Shown here one piece after another: positions 25,364 to 36,158 of a DNA stretch of 57,700 nt. Position 1 is the first letter of the stretch. Each line of letters opens with the position of its first letter. The notes beneath the pieces are model-generated. The model saw nothing but the letters and a program-made list of their open reading frames with translations, made no database searches and was not told the DNA's origin. This DNA is from Chromobacterium sphagni (GTDB taxonomy: Bacteria; Pseudomonadota; Gammaproteobacteria; Burkholderiales; Chromobacteriaceae). The position numbers and the translations under genes were made by a program. Location: contig NZ_MKCT01000031.1 of NCBI RefSeq assembly GCF_001855555.1, positions 1-57,700 on the forward strand. The letters run 5' to 3'.

Positions 25364-26274
25364 TGCGCATGCTGCTGACGGGGGCGGATGGCCAGCTAGG
25401 CTTCGAATTGAGGCGCGCATTGGCGCCTTTGGGGGAACTGACCGCCTGCGGCCGCGCGCAGATGGATCTGGCCGATGAGGCCGCCATCCTGGCTGCGCTG
25501 GATGCGGCGAGGCCCGAGGTCATCGTCAATCCGGCTGCCTACACCGCGGTGGACAAGGCGGAAACCGACCGGGACGCGGCTTACGCCGTCAATGCCGTCG
25601 CGCCGGGCGTGTTGGCGCGCTGGGCTGCGGCCAACGGCGCGCTGCTGATTCATTACTCGACCGATTACGTGTTTTCCGGCGATAAGGCGGGTCCGTACGG
25701 CGAAGAGGATGCCGTCGATCCGCAGTCGGTCTACGGCGCCAGCAAGTGCGCGGGGGAACGGGCGGTGCGCTCCGGGTGTCCCCATCACCTGATCCTGCGC
25801 ACCTCTTGGGTATTTGGCGTGCATGGCGGCAATTTCCTGAAAACCATGCTGCGTCTGGCGCAGGAGCGCGATGCGCTGAATGTGGTGGGCGACCAGGTCG
25901 GCGCGCCTACGAGCGCGGCCTTGATCGCGGATGTGACGGCGCAGCTGATTCGACATCATCATGCGCGGCCCGATAATTTCGAGTTCGGCACCTATCACTT
26001 GACGGCGCAGGGGGAGGCCAGTTGGCACAGCTATGCGCAGCGCGTCATTCGCCGGGCCGGCGAGCGCGGATTCCCGTTGAGCTTGACGGCAGAGGCGGTC
26101 AAGGCGATAGGCAGCGATCAATATCCCTTGCCGGCCAAGCGGCCTGCCAACTCCAGGCTGGATTGCAATAAAGTGATGCGCGCTTTCTCCCTGTCATTGC
26201 CAGGATGGGAGGAGGGGGTGGATAGCGTCGTGGATCAGCTCTATGCGTTATCGCAAGCCAAGGGCACTGTCTGA
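25360..26274 (+). CDS. rfbD: dTDP-4-dehydrorhamnose reductase
   Basis: A protein of about 304 residues starting at ATG 25360, overlapping the rfbB stop (ATGA). The N-terminus [18 protein letters not shown] binds [15 protein letters not shown] and [12 protein letters not shown] (YxxxK) give the catalytic Tyr and Lys. It reduces dTDP-4-keto-L-rhamnose to dTDP-L-rhamnose, the last step. Length and motifs are standard for RmlD. Confidence 0.96.
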   Translation: MMRMLLTGADGQLGFELRRALAPLGELTACGRAQMDLADEAAILAALDAARPEVIVNPAAYTAVDKAETDRDAAYAVNAVAPGVLARWAAANGALLIHYSTDYVFSGDKAGPYGEEDAVDPQSVYGASKCAGERAVRSGCPHHLILRTSWVFGVHGGNFLKTMLRLAQERDALNVVGDQVGAPTSAALIADVTAQLIRHHHARPDNFEFGTYHLTAQGEASWHSYAQRVIRRAGERGFPLSLTAEAVKAIGSDQYPLPAKRPANSRLDCNKVMRAFSLSLPGWEEGVDSVVDQLYALSQAKGTV

Positions 26275-26349
26275 GTCGGTGTCGAATTTGCAATGGGCGC
26301 CGGATGACGGCCGCAAAACCTATCTCGGCATCACAGGATATCATTCAAA

Positions 26350-27237
26350 ATGACCCAAGCACGTAAAGGCATCATTCTGGCCGGCGGTTCCGGCACCCGT
26401 CTGTATCCGGCCACCTTGGCGGTCAGCAAGCAATTGCTGCCCATCTATGACAAGCCGATGATTTATTATCCGCTGTCCACCCTCATGCTGGCCGGCATCC
26501 GCGACATCCTGATCATCTCCACCCCGCAGGACACGCCGCGTTTCGAATTATTGCTGGGCGACGGCAGCCAGTGGGGCCTCAGTCTACAGTATGCGGTGCA
26601 GCCCAGCCCGGATGGCTTGGCGCAGGCTTTCATCATTGGCGAGGCGTTTCTGGCCGGCGCGCCGTCGGCGCTGGTGCTGGGCGACAATATCTTCTACGGC
26701 CATGATTTCGCCAGGCTGTTGACTGACGCCAGCAACCGAACGAAGGGCGCGTCGGTATTCGCCTATCATGTGCAGGACCCGGAGCGTTACGGCGTGGTCG
26801 AATTCGACGCCGATGGCTTGGCGCGTTCGATCGAGGAAAAACCGGCGATGCCCAAGTCCAATTATGCGGTTACTGGCTTGTACTTTTACGATGCTCAGGT
26901 AGTGGATATCGCCAAATCGATCAAGCCGTCGGCGCGCGGCGAGCTGGAGATTACCGATGTCAATAATGCCTATCTTCGGCAGGGGACCTTGACTGTGCAG
27001 ACCATGGGGCGTGGCTATGCCTGGCTGGATACCGGCACGCATGAATCTTTGCTGGACGCCAGCCAGTACATCGCCACGATAGAAAGCCGCCAGGGTCTAA
27101 AGGTGGCTTGCCTGGAGGAGATCGCTTACCGGTCCGGCTGGATAGATGCGGAACAGATGGTGCGGTTGGCGGCGCCGTTGCGGAAGAACGGCTATGGCCA
27201 GTATCTGTTGGCGATGGTCGGGGAAAAAAACTGTTGA
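26350..27237 (+). CDS. rfbA: Glucose-1-phosphate thymidylyltransferase
   Basis: A 295-residue nucleotidyltransferase. [20 protein letters not shown] is the nucleotide-binding signature. [20 protein letters not shown] and [12 protein letters not shown] are RmlA-specific, and [13 protein letters not shown] lies in the sugar site. It makes dTDP-glucose from dTTP and glucose-1-phosphate, the first step of the pathway, and is usually inhibited by dTDP-rhamnose. It lies 75 bases after rfbD in the same orientation. Confidence 0.97.
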   Translation: MTQARKGIILAGGSGTRLYPATLAVSKQLLPIYDKPMIYYPLSTLMLAGIRDILIISTPQDTPRFELLLGDGSQWGLSLQYAVQPSPDGLAQAFIIGEAFLAGAPSALVLGDNIFYGHDFARLLTDASNRTKGASVFAYHVQDPERYGVVEFDADGLARSIEEKPAMPKSNYAVTGLYFYDAQVVDIAKSIKPSARGELEITDVNNAYLRQGTLTVQTMGRGYAWLDTGTHESLLDASQYIATIESRQGLKVACLEEIAYRSGWIDAEQMVRLAAPLRKNGYGQYLLAMVGEKNC

Positions 27238-27308
27238 ACTTCATGGCGGGATGACGGTTTGCGGAATGCGAGGCAATCGTCGTCGGCCATTTGCCAGGCT
27301 TGGAGCCC

Positions 27309-27854
27309 ATGAAAGTAATCGATACCAGCATTCCGGATGTCAAGATCATCGAGCCGATGGTGTTTGGCGATGAAAGAGGTTTTTTTTATGAGAGCTTCAA
27401 TCTGAAGAGGTTTGAAGAGGGAGTCGGCCGTTCGGTGGACTTTGTCCAGGATAATCACAGCAAGTCCAGCAAAGGCGTGCTCCGGGGGCTGCATTACCAG
27501 CTGCCGCCTTACGCCCAAGGCAAGCTGGTGCGGGTGGTGGCGGGCGAGGTCTACGATGTGGCGGTCGACGTCAGGAGGTCTTCCCCCACCTTCGGCCATT
27601 GGGTCGGAGTGTTGCTGACGGCGGAGAACAAACGCCAGTTCTGGATTCCGGAAGGCTTCGCCCACGGCTTCCTCACCCTCAGCGACGAGGCGGAGTTCTT
27701 GTACAAGGCTACCAATTACTACATGCCGGAATACGATAGAGGCATTCTGTGGTCGGACGAGGCGCTGGGAATCGTCTGGCCCGAGGCCGGGGAGCTGACG
27801 TTGTCCGGCAAGGACAAGGCGCAGCCCCTGCTGGCATCGGCTGAGCTGTTTTAG
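27309..27854 (+). CDS. rfbC: dTDP-4-dehydrorhamnose 3,5-epimerase
   Basis: A 181-residue cupin-like epimerase. ATG 27309 is chosen because it is preceded by TTGGAGCCC and starts the conserved KVIDTSIPDVKIIEPMVFGD. GVLRGLHYQLPPYAQGKLVR carries the catalytic His, and FWIPEGFAHGF is characteristic. It inverts C3 and C5 of the keto sugar. With rfbB, rfbD and rfbA it completes the four-enzyme dTDP-L-rhamnose pathway in this cluster. Confidence 0.96.
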   Translation: MKVIDTSIPDVKIIEPMVFGDERGFFYESFNLKRFEEGVGRSVDFVQDNHSKSSKGVLRGLHYQLPPYAQGKLVRVVAGEVYDVAVDVRRSSPTFGHWVGVLLTAENKRQFWIPEGFAHGFLTLSDEAEFLYKATNYYMPEYDRGILWSDEALGIVWPEAGELTLSGKDKAQPLLASAELF

Positions 27855-27880
27855 CGCTAAGCCGGCGTTTGCGATGAAAA

Positions 27881-27906
27881 AAACGCCTGGTGTGCCAGGC
27901 GGTTTT
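27881..27906. terminator. Bidirectional terminator
   Basis: AACGCCTGG, loop TGTG and CCAGGCGGTT form a stem with an A-run before it and TTTT after it. It separates the convergent rfbC and thiolase genes. Confidence 0.8.
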
Positions 27907-27927
27907 CATTTGCGCAAATGACGCGCG

Positions 27928-29106
27928 TTACGGACGCTCCACCGCCAGAGCCACGCCCATGCCGCCGCCTATGCACAGGGTGGCCAGGCCTTTCTTGGCG
28001 CCGCGGCGCTGCATTTCGTGCAGCAGGGTTACCAGCACACGGCAGCCGGAAGCGCCGATCGGGTGGCCCAGGGCGATGGCGCCGCCGTTGACGTTGACCT
28101 TGTCCTGGCTCCAACCCAATTCCTTGGCCACGCCCAGCGCCTGGGCGGCGAAGGCTTCGTTGGCCTCCACCAGGTCAAGCTGGTCGATGGTCCAGCCGGC
28201 CTTGGCCAGCGCCTTGCGGGTGGCGGAAACCGGGCCTATGCCCATGATTTCCGGTTCGCAGCCGGTGAGGGCGTAGCCCTTGATGATCGCCAGCGGCTTC
28301 AGTCCCAGCTGGTCGGCCTTTTGGGTGGACATCAGCAGTACCGCCGCCGCGCCGTCGTTGATGCCGGAGGCGTTGCCGGCGGTGACGGTGCCGTCCTTCT
28401 TGAAGGCGGCGCGTAGTTTGGCCAGGCTTTCGGCGCTGGCGTCGTGCTTGATGAATTCGTCCTGCTCAAACGCCAGCGGATCGCCCTTGCGTTGCGGCAC
28501 CAGCACCGGAACGATCTCGTCCTTGAACTTGCCGGCCTTCTGCGCGGCCGCGGCGCGCTGCTGCGAGGCCAGCGCCAACGCGTCCTGTTCTTCGCGGCCG
28601 ATGCCGTATTTGGCGGCCACGTTCTCCGCGGTGATGCCCATGTGATAGGCGTTGTAGGCGTCGGTCAGGCCGTCGTGGACCATGCTGTCCACCAGTTGGG
28701 CGTTGCCCATGCGAAAGCCGTCGCGCGAACCCGGCAGGATGTGCGGCGACAGCGACATGCTCTCCTGGCCGCCGGCGATGACGATCTCGGCGTCGCCGGC
28801 CAGGATGGCCTGAGCCGCCAAGTGCACGGCGCGCAGGCCGGAGCCGCACACCACGTTGAGGGTGGTGGCCGGGGTGGTGACCGGCAGGCCTGCCTTGATC
28901 AGCGCTTGGCGCGCCGGGTTTTGGCCGCTGCCGGCGGTGAGCACTTGGCCCAGGATGACTTCGCTGACTTGTTCCGGCTTGACGCCGGTTTTTTCCAGCA
29001 GCGCCTTGATCACGGTGGCGCCCAGCTCCGGCGCGGAAATCTTGGCCAGCGAGCCGCCAAAGCTGCCGACCGCGGTGCGTTGCGCTGCTACGATTGCTAC
29101 TTCCAT
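27928..29106 (-). CDS. phaA: Acetyl-CoA acetyltransferase (beta-ketothiolase)
   Basis: A 392-residue thiolase. ATG 29106 follows AAGGAGAAGGAC; the open frame beyond it has no family match. The acyl-enzyme Cys is C87 in [26 protein letters not shown] supplies the active-site His and TLCIGGGMG the second Cys. It condenses two acetyl-CoA to acetoacetyl-CoA, the first step of polyhydroxybutyrate synthesis. It lies 74 bases downstream of phaC on the same strand, so the biosynthetic name is preferred to atoB. No phaB reductase is in this window. Confidence 0.93.
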   Translation of the reverse strand: MEVAIVAAQRTAVGSFGGSLAKISAPELGATVIKALLEKTGVKPEQVSEVILGQVLTAGSGQNPARQALIKAGLPVTTPATTLNVVCGSGLRAVHLAAQAILAGDAEIVIAGGQESMSLSPHILPGSRDGFRMGNAQLVDSMVHDGLTDAYNAYHMGITAENVAAKYGIGREEQDALALASQQRAAAAQKAGKFKDEIVPVLVPQRKGDPLAFEQDEFIKHDASAESLAKLRAAFKKDGTVTAGNASGINDGAAAVLLMSTQKADQLGLKPLAIIKGYALTGCEPEIMGIGPVSATRKALAKAGWTIDQLDLVEANEAFAAQALGVAKELGWSQDKVNVNGGAIALGHPIGASGCRVLVTLLHEMQRRGAKKGLATLCIGGGMGVALAVERP

Positions 29107-29180
29107 GTCCTTCTCCTTTGCTTGCGGCCCGCAACCGCGGCGGGCCATCTGTCCTGTACGGGATCGATAATCGGGGTTGG

Positions 29181-30944
29181 CTATTGCAGGCTGGCCGCCA
29201 CGCTGGGCATCGCCTTGGCCAGCACATAGCTGCCAGGGGCGGCCTGCAGCGGCGGCAGTTCCTTGTTGCCCAGCGTCTTGGGCGCGGCGATCTGCTTGCC
29301 GGATTGCGGCGCGAGCCAGGCGTCCCAGTCTTTCCACCAGCTGCCAGGGTGGCTTTGCGCGTCTTCCAGCCATTCGTCGGAGCTGATGGGCAGCTGCTCA
29401 TTGGTCCAGTAGTTGCGCTTGTCCTTGGTGACCGGGTTGATGGAGCCGGCGATGTGGCCGGACGCGCCCAGCACGAAACGGCGCGACGGCGCGCCGCTCA
29501 GGTATTTCAGGCCGGAATAGGCCGAACTCCACAGCACGATGTGGTCTTCGCGCGCGGCGAACATATACAGCGGAATCGTGATCTTGGAGATGTCGATAGG
29601 CACGCCGCACAGCGTGATGGCGCCCGGCTTCACCAGCGAGTTGTTGAGGTAGAACTGGCGCAGCATGAAGGTGTGCATCGGCAGCGGCAGGTCGACCGCG
29701 TCGTTGTTCCAGTACAGGAGGTCGAACGGGGTGGGGGTTTTGCCCAGCAGGTAGTTGTTGACCACGTAGTTCCATACCAGGTCGTTGGCGCGCAGGCTGG
29801 CGAAGGTGCGGCCGATTTCCTTGCCGCTGATGATGCCGCCGGCTGCCAGCTTGGCCTCGCGGCCGGCCACCACCGCCTCGTCGATATAGAACGAGATCTC
29901 GCCCGGTTCGGCGTGGTCTATCAGCGAGGTCATGAAGGTGGCGGAGTCGATGTAGTCCAGGCCCTTGGCCTGCATCACGCACAGCGCGGTGGAGAGGATG
30001 ACGCCGCCCACGCAGAAGCCCAGCGCGTTCATCGCCGGCTGCTTGGTGATTTTCCGCACCGCCTCCGCCGCGGCGATCACGCCTTGTTCGATATAGGTTT
30101 CCCAGGTGAAATGCTTCATCTCCGACACCGCCGAGCGCCAGCTCACCAAGAACACCCGATAGCCCTGGGCGACGAAGTGGCGCACCATGGAATTGTCCGC
30201 TTGCAGGTCCATCAGATAGAACTTGTTGATGCAGGGCGGGATGAACAGCAGCGGCTTCTCGTAGACTTTTTCGGTGGTGGGCGTGTACTGGATCAGCTCG
30301 ATCAGTTCGTTGCGGAACACTACCTGGCCGGGGGTGATCACCAGGTTCTCGCCGATCTCGAACTTGCTCTCGTCGGACATCGAGATATGGCCCTTCTGGA
30401 TGTCCTCCATCATGTTCTTCATGCCTTCCACCAGGCTTTCGCCCTTGGTTTCGATGGCGCGTTTGACCACGTCGGGGTTGGTCAGCATGAAGTTGCTGGG
30501 GGCCATCGCGTCCAGATACTGGCGGGTGGCGAAAGCCAGCTTGTCCTTGGCGTTTTCATCGATCTGGGTTTGGTCCACCAGTTCGGTCATCCATTTGGAC
30601 GTCAGCAGATAGCTTTGCTTGAGGAAGCTATAGAACGGATGTTCGTTCCATTCCGGAGAAGTGAAGCGGCGGTCATTGGCCGGCGCGGCTGTCGTCGCCT
30701 CGGTGGTCTTGCCGAGAAACTGCGACCAAAGATTCAGTTGTTGCTGGTACAGGGCCGACTGCAGGCTGAACAACTGGTTGGTCTGGTTCATCAGTTGAGA
30801 CCAGGTGTCGGAAAGCGCATGGGTGGCGTTGTCGGGGCAGGCGCCCAGCGACAGGGAATTGACAAACTGCTGCATCCATTGCTGGTTGGCTTCGGAAAGA
30901 TTGATGAAGAAGTCTTCCAGCGAGGCGGTATTATTCTGGGACAA
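29181..30944 (-). CDS. phaC: Class I polyhydroxyalkanoate synthase
   Basis: A 587-residue polymerase if read from TTG 30944, which has AGGAG eight bases upstream and continues the family N-terminus ([20 protein letters not shown]). An internal ATG (residue 24, [11 protein letters not shown]) resembles the start I recall for the C. violaceum enzyme. The lipase-like box is GFCVGG with nucleophile Cys311. The Asp is in [10 protein letters not shown] and the His in GASGHIAGS. It polymerises (R)-3-hydroxyacyl-CoA on granules. The C-terminal end is longer than the usual LAPGxYVxxK ending by about 10 residues. Confidence 0.97.
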   Translation of the reverse strand: MSQNNTASLEDFFINLSEANQQWMQQFVNSLSLGACPDNATHALSDTWSQLMNQTNQLFSLQSALYQQQLNLWSQFLGKTTEATTAAPANDRRFTSPEWNEHPFYSFLKQSYLLTSKWMTELVDQTQIDENAKDKLAFATRQYLDAMAPSNFMLTNPDVVKRAIETKGESLVEGMKNMMEDIQKGHISMSDESKFEIGENLVITPGQVVFRNELIELIQYTPTTEKVYEKPLLFIPPCINKFYLMDLQADNSMVRHFVAQGYRVFLVSWRSAVSEMKHFTWETYIEQGVIAAAEAVRKITKQPAMNALGFCVGGVILSTALCVMQAKGLDYIDSATFMTSLIDHAEPGEISFYIDEAVVAGREAKLAAGGIISGKEIGRTFASLRANDLVWNYVVNNYLLGKTPTPFDLLYWNNDAVDLPLPMHTFMLRQFYLNNSLVKPGAITLCGVPIDISKITIPLYMFAAREDHIVLWSSAYSGLKYLSGAPSRRFVLGASGHIAGSINPVTKDKRNYWTNEQLPISSDEWLEDAQSHPGSWWKDWDAWLAPQSGKQIAAPKTLGNKELPPLQAAPGSYVLAKAMPSVAASLQ

Positions 30945-31215
30945 GATGAATCTCCTGATACGTACTGATATAGCGTTATCGAAGCCTGTCTGAATCGGTC
31001 TGTTTGGAATGCAGGGTCAAGCAGATCTATCTGCAAACTGTAACAGGGTTGCATGACATTTTCACGCCCTGCCGCTGCCGAAAAGGCCTGCGGGACGGTA
31101 AATGCGGCCATTTGTTGTTGCGATACGCAAAAATAATGCCGGCATGCCTCGCGCCGGATTATGGCTTTCGCATCGCTTGTGGGATAATTGACCGGATTAG
31201 CTATGAGGAATTGCA

Positions 31216-31866
31216 ATGGCGAGTGTAAAACTGGCTTTACATACCATCCGCGTTGAAAACATTTTCTGCATCGGCCGCAATTACGCCGCCCACGCCGCTG
31301 AATTGGGCAACCCGGTGGAAAACGAGCCCATGGTGTTTCTCAAGCCGACCTCGGCCTTGCTTGACGAGTCCTCTCCCATTCGGTTGCCGGACTATTCCGC
31401 CGACGTGCATCACGAGTGCGAACTGGTGGCGCTGATAGGCAAGGGCGGCAGCGATATTCCGTTGGACAAGGCGCTGAGCCATGTCGCCGGTTACGGCATA
31501 GGCCTGGACCTGACCGCTCGCGACGTGCAGAGCGTGGCCAAGAGCAAGGGCCACCCATGGACCAAGGCCAAGGGCTTCCGCGGCGCGGCCTGCCTGTCGG
31601 CGCTGGTGCCGGCGGAGCGGGTGGCCGATCCGCAACGGCTGCAGTTTGAGTTGAGGGTGAACGGCCAGCTGCGCCAGGCGGGCGACGCCGGCATGATGCT
31701 GTTCACGGTGGCGCAGCAGATCAGCTATCTGTCGCGCGTATACGGCCTCTCCGACGGCGACCTGATCTACACCGGCACGCCGGAAGGCGTGGCGCAGATC
31801 CGTTGCGGCGACGCGCTGGACCTCAGCCTGCACGGCCAGGTGTCGGCGCACTGGAAGGTGGCGTGA
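31216..31866 (+). CDS. Fumarylacetoacetate hydrolase family protein (YcgM-like)
   Basis: A 216-residue protein of the FAH fold. IFCIGRNYAAHAAELGN begins the domain. The metal site is in VHHECELVALIGKGG and GYGIGLDLTARDVQ, and the end has GDLIYTGTPEGVAQIRCGD. Relatives act as acylpyruvate hydrolases or oxaloacetate decarboxylases. The ATG follows GAGGAATTGCA. Its stop overlaps the next ATG by one base, so it is coupled to the hsp15-like gene. Substrate is unknown. Confidence 0.92.
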   Translation: MASVKLALHTIRVENIFCIGRNYAAHAAELGNPVENEPMVFLKPTSALLDESSPIRLPDYSADVHHECELVALIGKGGSDIPLDKALSHVAGYGIGLDLTARDVQSVAKSKGHPWTKAKGFRGAACLSALVPAERVADPQRLQFELRVNGQLRQAGDAGMMLFTVAQQISYLSRVYGLSDGDLIYTGTPEGVAQIRCGDALDLSLHGQVSAHWKVA

Positions 31867-32270
31867 TGGCCGGGCCGGACGAGCAGGACGACGGCAAGGT
31901 CCGCCTGGACAAATGGCTGTGGGCGGCGCGCTTCTTCAAGACGCGCCAGCTGGCGCACGAGGCGCTGGAGCTGGGTCGGGTGCTGGTGAACGGCGATCGG
32001 GTGAAGGCGTCAAGGGCGGCTAAGGAGGGCGACGCGCTGCTGTTGCGCATCAACCAGCTGGAATACCGTATCGAGGTGCTGCAGCTTGCCACCCAGCGCC
32101 GCCCGGCCAAGGAAGCGCAGTTGTTGTACCGCGAGAGCGAGGAATCCATCGCCGCGCGCGAGGAAAAGATCCTGCTGCTGAAGGCCGAGCACGCCAGCTT
32201 TCCGCATGGCGAAGGCCGTCCCACCAAGAAGGCGCGCCGCGAGATATCCCGCTTCAAGTCGTCTTTCTGA
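31866..32270 (+). CDS. hslR: Heat-shock protein 15 family RNA-binding protein (S4 domain)
   Basis: A 134-residue protein. The S4 RNA-binding domain is at residues 12-55 (RLDKWLWAARFFKTRQLAHE, then LELGRVLVNGDRVKASR). The rest is a charged C-terminal helix with a very basic end (RPTKKARREISRFKSSF), as in E. coli Hsp15. Hsp15 binds free 50S subunits carrying a nascent chain and helps rescue them. The ATG at 31866 shares one base with the previous stop. Confidence 0.9.
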   Translation: MAGPDEQDDGKVRLDKWLWAARFFKTRQLAHEALELGRVLVNGDRVKASRAAKEGDALLLRINQLEYRIEVLQLATQRRPAKEAQLLYRESEESIAAREEKILLLKAEHASFPHGEGRPTKKARREISRFKSSF

Positions 32271-32331
32271 CGGCACACCTTGCACCAGCCCGGCCTGGCG
32301 CCGGGCGCCAGAGATAGAAAGACCACGTTAG

Positions 32332-33480
32332 ATGCAGTCGCTGTTGCCGTTCGCCGGGTTTTATTTTTCCTATTTCGCTTACCAGGGCATGTTCAGCCCG
32401 TTCTGGGGCCTGTACCTGGAGTCGCTGTCCTTCAGCGCTTGGCAGATCTCCATCCTGATGGCGCTGTCCACGCTGGCCCGCATCATCGCCCCTGGTTTCT
32501 GGGGCTGGCTGGCCGACAAGAGCGGGCGGCGCCGCAACATCATCGTCACCACTTCCATCCTGTCCGCCTCCAGCTTCTGCCTGGTCGGGCTACACCACGG
32601 TTTCTGGTGGGTGTTCGTCAGCATGGCGGTGTCGCATTTCTTCTGGGTGGCGGCACTGCCGCTGGTGGAGGCCAGCACCTCCTACCTGACCCGGGCCGCG
32701 CCGGGGCGCTATAGCCGGGTGAGGGTGTGGGGATCGATAGGCTTCGTCTGCCTGGCGATGAGCGGCGGCTATCTGCTGGACTGGCTGGGCATCGCCATGC
32801 TGCCGTGGATCGCTTCCGCCCTGCTGGGCGGGGTGGCGCTGGCGGCCTGCAAGGTGCCGGAGGTGACGCCGCGGGAAAAATCCAAGCCGGCCGGGCCGAT
32901 CTGGCAAACGCTGCACAAGCCGGCGGTGATGGCGCTGTTCGCCTGCTGTTTCCTGCAGGCTTTCGCCCACGGGCCGTATTACACCTTCTATTCGCTGGGG
33001 CTGAAGCAGTTTGGCTACGACAAGGCGGCGGTGGGCGTGCTGTGGGCGCTGGGGGTGGTGTTCGAAGTGGGCATCTTCATGCTGATGCCGCGCATCATGC
33101 GCCGCTTCGGCCTGGAGACGCTGATGCTGGCGTCGTTGCTGGCGGCGGTGCTGCGCTTCGGCTTGATCGCCACCAGCCTGGCGGTGCCGGCAATGGCGGC
33201 GTTCGCCCAGGCCTTGCATGCGCTGACCTACGCGCTGCACCACGCCTCGGCGGTCGGATTGATCAACCGCATGTTCGCCGAGCAGCACCACGGTCGGGCG
33301 CAGGGGCTGTACATCATCGCCTCCTTCGGCGTGGGCGGCAGCGGCGGCGGCCTGATCGGCGGCCTGGTATGGCCGCATGGCGGCGTGCTGCCCACCTTCG
33401 CCATGTCCGCCTGCGCGGCGCTGATCGGAGTATTCGTCTGCCTGCGCTGGCTGAAGCCCGGATATCAGGAGCAGAAATGA
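32332..33480 (+). CDS. MFS transporter, HcaT/nucleoside:H+ symporter-like
   Basis: A 382-residue inner-membrane protein with about twelve hydrophobic segments. The N-terminus FAGFYFSYFAYQGMFSPFWG and the loop WGWLADKSGRRRNII (the MFS A-motif) match the PPP/HcaT subgroup, as does RVWGSIGFVCLAMSGGYLLD. E. coli HcaT is a proposed 3-phenylpropionate importer, but substrates of the subgroup are mostly unproven. The next gene overlaps its stop, so the two are cotranscribed. Confidence 0.88.
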   Translation: MQSLLPFAGFYFSYFAYQGMFSPFWGLYLESLSFSAWQISILMALSTLARIIAPGFWGWLADKSGRRRNIIVTTSILSASSFCLVGLHHGFWWVFVSMAVSHFFWVAALPLVEASTSYLTRAAPGRYSRVRVWGSIGFVCLAMSGGYLLDWLGIAMLPWIASALLGGVALAACKVPEVTPREKSKPAGPIWQTLHKPAVMALFACCFLQAFAHGPYYTFYSLGLKQFGYDKAAVGVLWALGVVFEVGIFMLMPRIMRRFGLETLMLASLLAAVLRFGLIATSLAVPAMAAFAQALHALTYALHHASAVGLINRMFAEQHHGRAQGLYIIASFGVGGSGGGLIGGLVWPHGGVLPTFAMSACAALIGVFVCLRWLKPGYQEQK

Positions 33481-33860
33481 TGACAGCCGCCACGCCGCAA
33501 CAGGCGCTGGATCAATACCAAAAAGCTTTGGCCTCGCATGACTGGCGCCAGGTGGCGCCATGGCTGCATGAAGACGCCTGCTTCGTGTTTTCCGACGGCA
33601 CTTTCAAGGGCAAGGAGGCGGTGTGCCAGGCGATCCGGCAAACCTTCGCTTGGATACGCAGCGAGGAATACCGGATCGACCAGCTGCATTGGGTTCATGC
33701 GGACGATGCTTTCGCCTGCTGCGTCTACGATTTCCACTGGCAAGGCCTGGCGGAAGGCAAAACGGCCAGCGGCAGCGGTCGGGGCAGCTGCGCGCTGATC
33801 CGCGATGAGAACGGCTGGCGGCTGCTGCAGGAGCATTTGGGACCGCCGGCCCGGTCATAA
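33477..33860 (+). CDS. SnoaL/DUF4440-type NTF2-like protein
   Basis: A protein of about 127 residues. Two adjacent ATGs at 33477 and 33480 overlap the transporter stop, behind AGGAG. The fold pattern is typical: ALDQYQKALASHDWRQVAPW, then LHEDACFVFSDGTFKGKEAV, and GSCALIRDENGWRLLQEHL. Such proteins may be small enzymes or binding proteins. The stop lies inside the end of the convergent XRE gene (six-base overlap, 33855-33860). Confidence 0.8.
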   Translation: MMTAATPQQALDQYQKALASHDWRQVAPWLHEDACFVFSDGTFKGKEAVCQAIRQTFAWIRSEEYRIDQLHWVHADDAFACCVYDFHWQGLAEGKTASGSGRGSCALIRDENGWRLLQEHLGPPARS

Positions 33861-34631
33861 CAGCATCACCAGCTTGTATTCCGCCGCCTGCGCCGGCCGC
33901 AGCGTGATCTGCTGGCGCAGCAGCCGGCCCTGGGCGGGATGATTGAAGGCGCGCTCGCCGCCTTCCCGCTCCAGCACATCCTGTTGCTGCCAAAAGCGCT
34001 CGAATTCCACGCTTTTCCGGCGCAGCCTGGCCAGCATGGCCGCCGTTTCAGCATCATCCAGTTGCTGTCCCAGGTCTGCGCGCAATTCCGCCACGATGCG
34101 CCGCGCGCGCTCCGGCCAGTTGTCGATGAATTCGCGCGCCTGCGGCATCAGGAAGATGAAGTCCAGCAGGCTGCGGCTGGCGTCCGGCCGTCCCAGCCAC
34201 TCGCAAAACAGTTCCGCCGCCGGCGGATTCCACGCCACCGCCCGCCAATGGCGGTCCAGCACGTAGGCCGCGATGGCGATGTGCGGCAATGTCTTCTCCA
34301 GCAGCTCGCGCGCCTGTGGGTGGGCATCGGCGCGCTTGTCCTGAGGGTTCTTCAGGCCTGCCAGATCAAACAGATAGTCCGTTTCCGCCGCCGACAGCTG
34401 CAGCGCCGCCGCCAGCCGGGTGAGGGTGTGGGCCGATACCGATTCGGTGCGGCCCTGCTCCAGCCAGGTGAGCCAGGTGGGGCTGATGCCGGCCAGTTGC
34501 GCCACCTCTTCGCGGCGCAGGCCTTTGGCGCGGCGGCGCGCGCCCACCGGCAGGCCGGCCTGTTGCGGGCTGAGGCGTTCGCGGTGGGCGCGCAGGAATT
34601 CGCCCAGCGGCGAGGCGGAGGTACGTGGCAT
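33855..34631 (-). CDS. XRE-family regulator with MmyB-like ligand-binding domain
   Basis: A 258-residue protein. The N-terminal helix-turn-helix is RREEVAQLAGISPTWLTWLE, preceded by the RRAKGL motif that marks the MmyB group. The C-terminal domain (YVLDRHWRAVAWNPPAAELF, then LRPAQAAEYKLVML) is the PAS-like MmyB_LBD thought to bind a fatty-acid-like ligand. ATG 34631 begins the conserved part; an upstream ATG at 34688 adds an AT-rich, unlikely extension. The gene it controls is unknown. Members often repress a neighbouring oxidoreductase or transporter. Confidence 0.9.
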   Translation of the reverse strand: MPRTSASPLGEFLRAHRERLSPQQAGLPVGARRRAKGLRREEVAQLAGISPTWLTWLEQGRTESVSAHTLTRLAAALQLSAAETDYLFDLAGLKNPQDKRADAHPQARELLEKTLPHIAIAAYVLDRHWRAVAWNPPAAELFCEWLGRPDASRSLLDFIFLMPQAREFIDNWPERARRIVAELRADLGQQLDDAETAAMLARLRRKSVEFERFWQQQDVLEREGGERAFNHPAQGRLLRQQITLRPAQAAEYKLVMLL

Positions 34632-34742
34632 GAAATCATCCTGTTGGTTTTTATACCAGTATAACTGCTTATCTTGTAACAGGATCAAAGCTGGCAGAAG
34701 ATGCAGTCAACGGCGCAGCGGCGCCACTCACGGGCACACGCC

Positions 34743-36158
34743 ATGACTGCACAAACCCTGTACGACAAACTGTGGAACAGCCACCTGGTGCGCGAGGAGG
34801 CCGACGGCACCGCGCTTCTCTACATCGACCGCCACCTGGTGCACGAAGTCACCAGTCCGCAGGCCTTCGAAGGCCTGAAGCTGGCCGGCCGCAAGCTGTG
34901 GCGCATCGACTCGGTGGTGTCCACCGCCGACCACAACACCCCCACCGATCATTGGGACCAGGGCATCCAGGACCCGATCTCGCGCCAGCAGGTGGAAACG
35001 CTGGACGCCAATATCAAGGAATTCGGCGCGTTGGCCTACTTCCCGTTCAAGGACCACGGCCAAGGCATCGTCCACGTGATGGGGCCGGAGCAGGGCGCCA
35101 CCCTGCCGGGCATGACCGTGGTGTGCGGCGACAGCCACACCTCCACCCACGGCGCTTTCGGCGCGCTGGCGCACGGCATCGGCACTTCCGAAGTGGAGCA
35201 CGTGATGGCGACGCAGTGCCTGGTGGCCAAGAAGTCCAAAAACATGCTGGTGCGCGTCGATGGCAAGCTGGGCGCCGGCGTCACCGCCAAGGACGTGGCG
35301 TTGGCCATCATAGGCAAAATCGGCACCGCCGGCGGCACCGGCTACGCGATCGAGTTTGGCGGCGCGGCCATCCAGAGCCTGAGCATGGAAGGGCGGATGA
35401 CGCTGTGCAATATGGCGATCGAAGCCGGCGCCCGCTCCGGGCTGGTGGCGGTGGACCAGAAAACCATAGATTACGTGCAGGGCAGGCCGTTTGCGCCCAA
35501 GGCGGGGCAATGGCAGCAGGCGGTGGCTTATTGGAACACCCTGCATTCCGACGCCGGCGCGCATTTCGACGCGGTGGTCGCGCTCGACGGCGCAGCCATC
35601 CAGCCGCAGGTCACCTGGGGCACTTCGCCGGAAATGGTGGTGCACGTGGGCGGCAAGGTGCCGAATCCGGCGCGCGAGAGCGACCCGGTGAAGAAGTCCG
35701 GCATCGAGCGCGCGCTGGCCTATATGGGCCTGCAGGCCGACACGCCGATAGACCATATTCCGGTGGACGTGGTGTTCATCGGCTCCTGTACCAACAGCCG
35801 CATCGAAGACCTGCGCGAGGCCGCCGCGGTGGCGAAAGGCCGGCAGAAGGCCGCCAGCGTCAAGCAGGTGCTGGTGGTGCCGGGCTCGGGGCTGGTGAAG
35901 GCGCAGGCCGAGGCCGAAGGGTTGGACAAGGTGTTCACCGCCGCCGGTTTCGAATGGCGCGAGCCGGGCTGTTCGATGTGCCTGGCGATGAACGCCGACC
36001 GCCTGCTGCCGGGCGAGCGCTGCGCTTCCACCTCCAACCGCAATTTCGAAGGCCGCCAGGGCCAGGGCGGCCGCACGCATCTGGTGAGTCCGGCGATGGC
36101 GGCGGCGGCGGCGGTGGCCGGCCATTTTGTAGACGTGCGCCAGTGGTCCGTTCAGTAA
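34743..36158 (+). CDS. leuC: 3-isopropylmalate dehydratase large subunit
   Basis: A 471-residue aconitase-family protein. The start [14 protein letters not shown] matches the conserved LeuC N-terminus, so ATG 34743 is used rather than 34701. Cluster ligands are C349 in IGSCTNSR and C410/C413 in [29 protein letters not shown] is the family signature. With LeuD it isomerises 2- to 3-isopropylmalate in leucine synthesis. No leader peptide or riboswitch is evident upstream. Confidence 0.97.
   Translation: MTAQTLYDKLWNSHLVREEADGTALLYIDRHLVHEVTSPQAFEGLKLAGRKLWRIDSVVSTADHNTPTDHWDQGIQDPISRQQVETLDANIKEFGALAYFPFKDHGQGIVHVMGPEQGATLPGMTVVCGDSHTSTHGAFGALAHGIGTSEVEHVMATQCLVAKKSKNMLVRVDGKLGAGVTAKDVALAIIGKIGTAGGTGYAIEFGGAAIQSLSMEGRMTLCNMAIEAGARSGLVAVDQKTIDYVQGRPFAPKAGQWQQAVAYWNTLHSDAGAHFDAVVALDGAAIQPQVTWGTSPEMVVHVGGKVPNPARESDPVKKSGIERALAYMGLQADTPIDHIPVDVVFIGSCTNSRIEDLREAAAVAKGRQKAASVKQVLVVPGSGLVKAQAEAEGLDKVFTAAGFEWREPGCSMCLAMNADRLLPGERCASTSNRNFEGRQGQGGRTHLVSPAMAAAAAVAGHFVDVRQWSVQ

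Noticed and set aside
29094-30968. Open frame of 624 codons on the plus strand
   Set aside because: Antisense to phaC, whose product is certain; no ribosome site or motif.
34728-36125. Open frame of 465 codons on the minus strand
   Set aside because: Antisense to leuC; composition typical of a GC-rich shadow frame.
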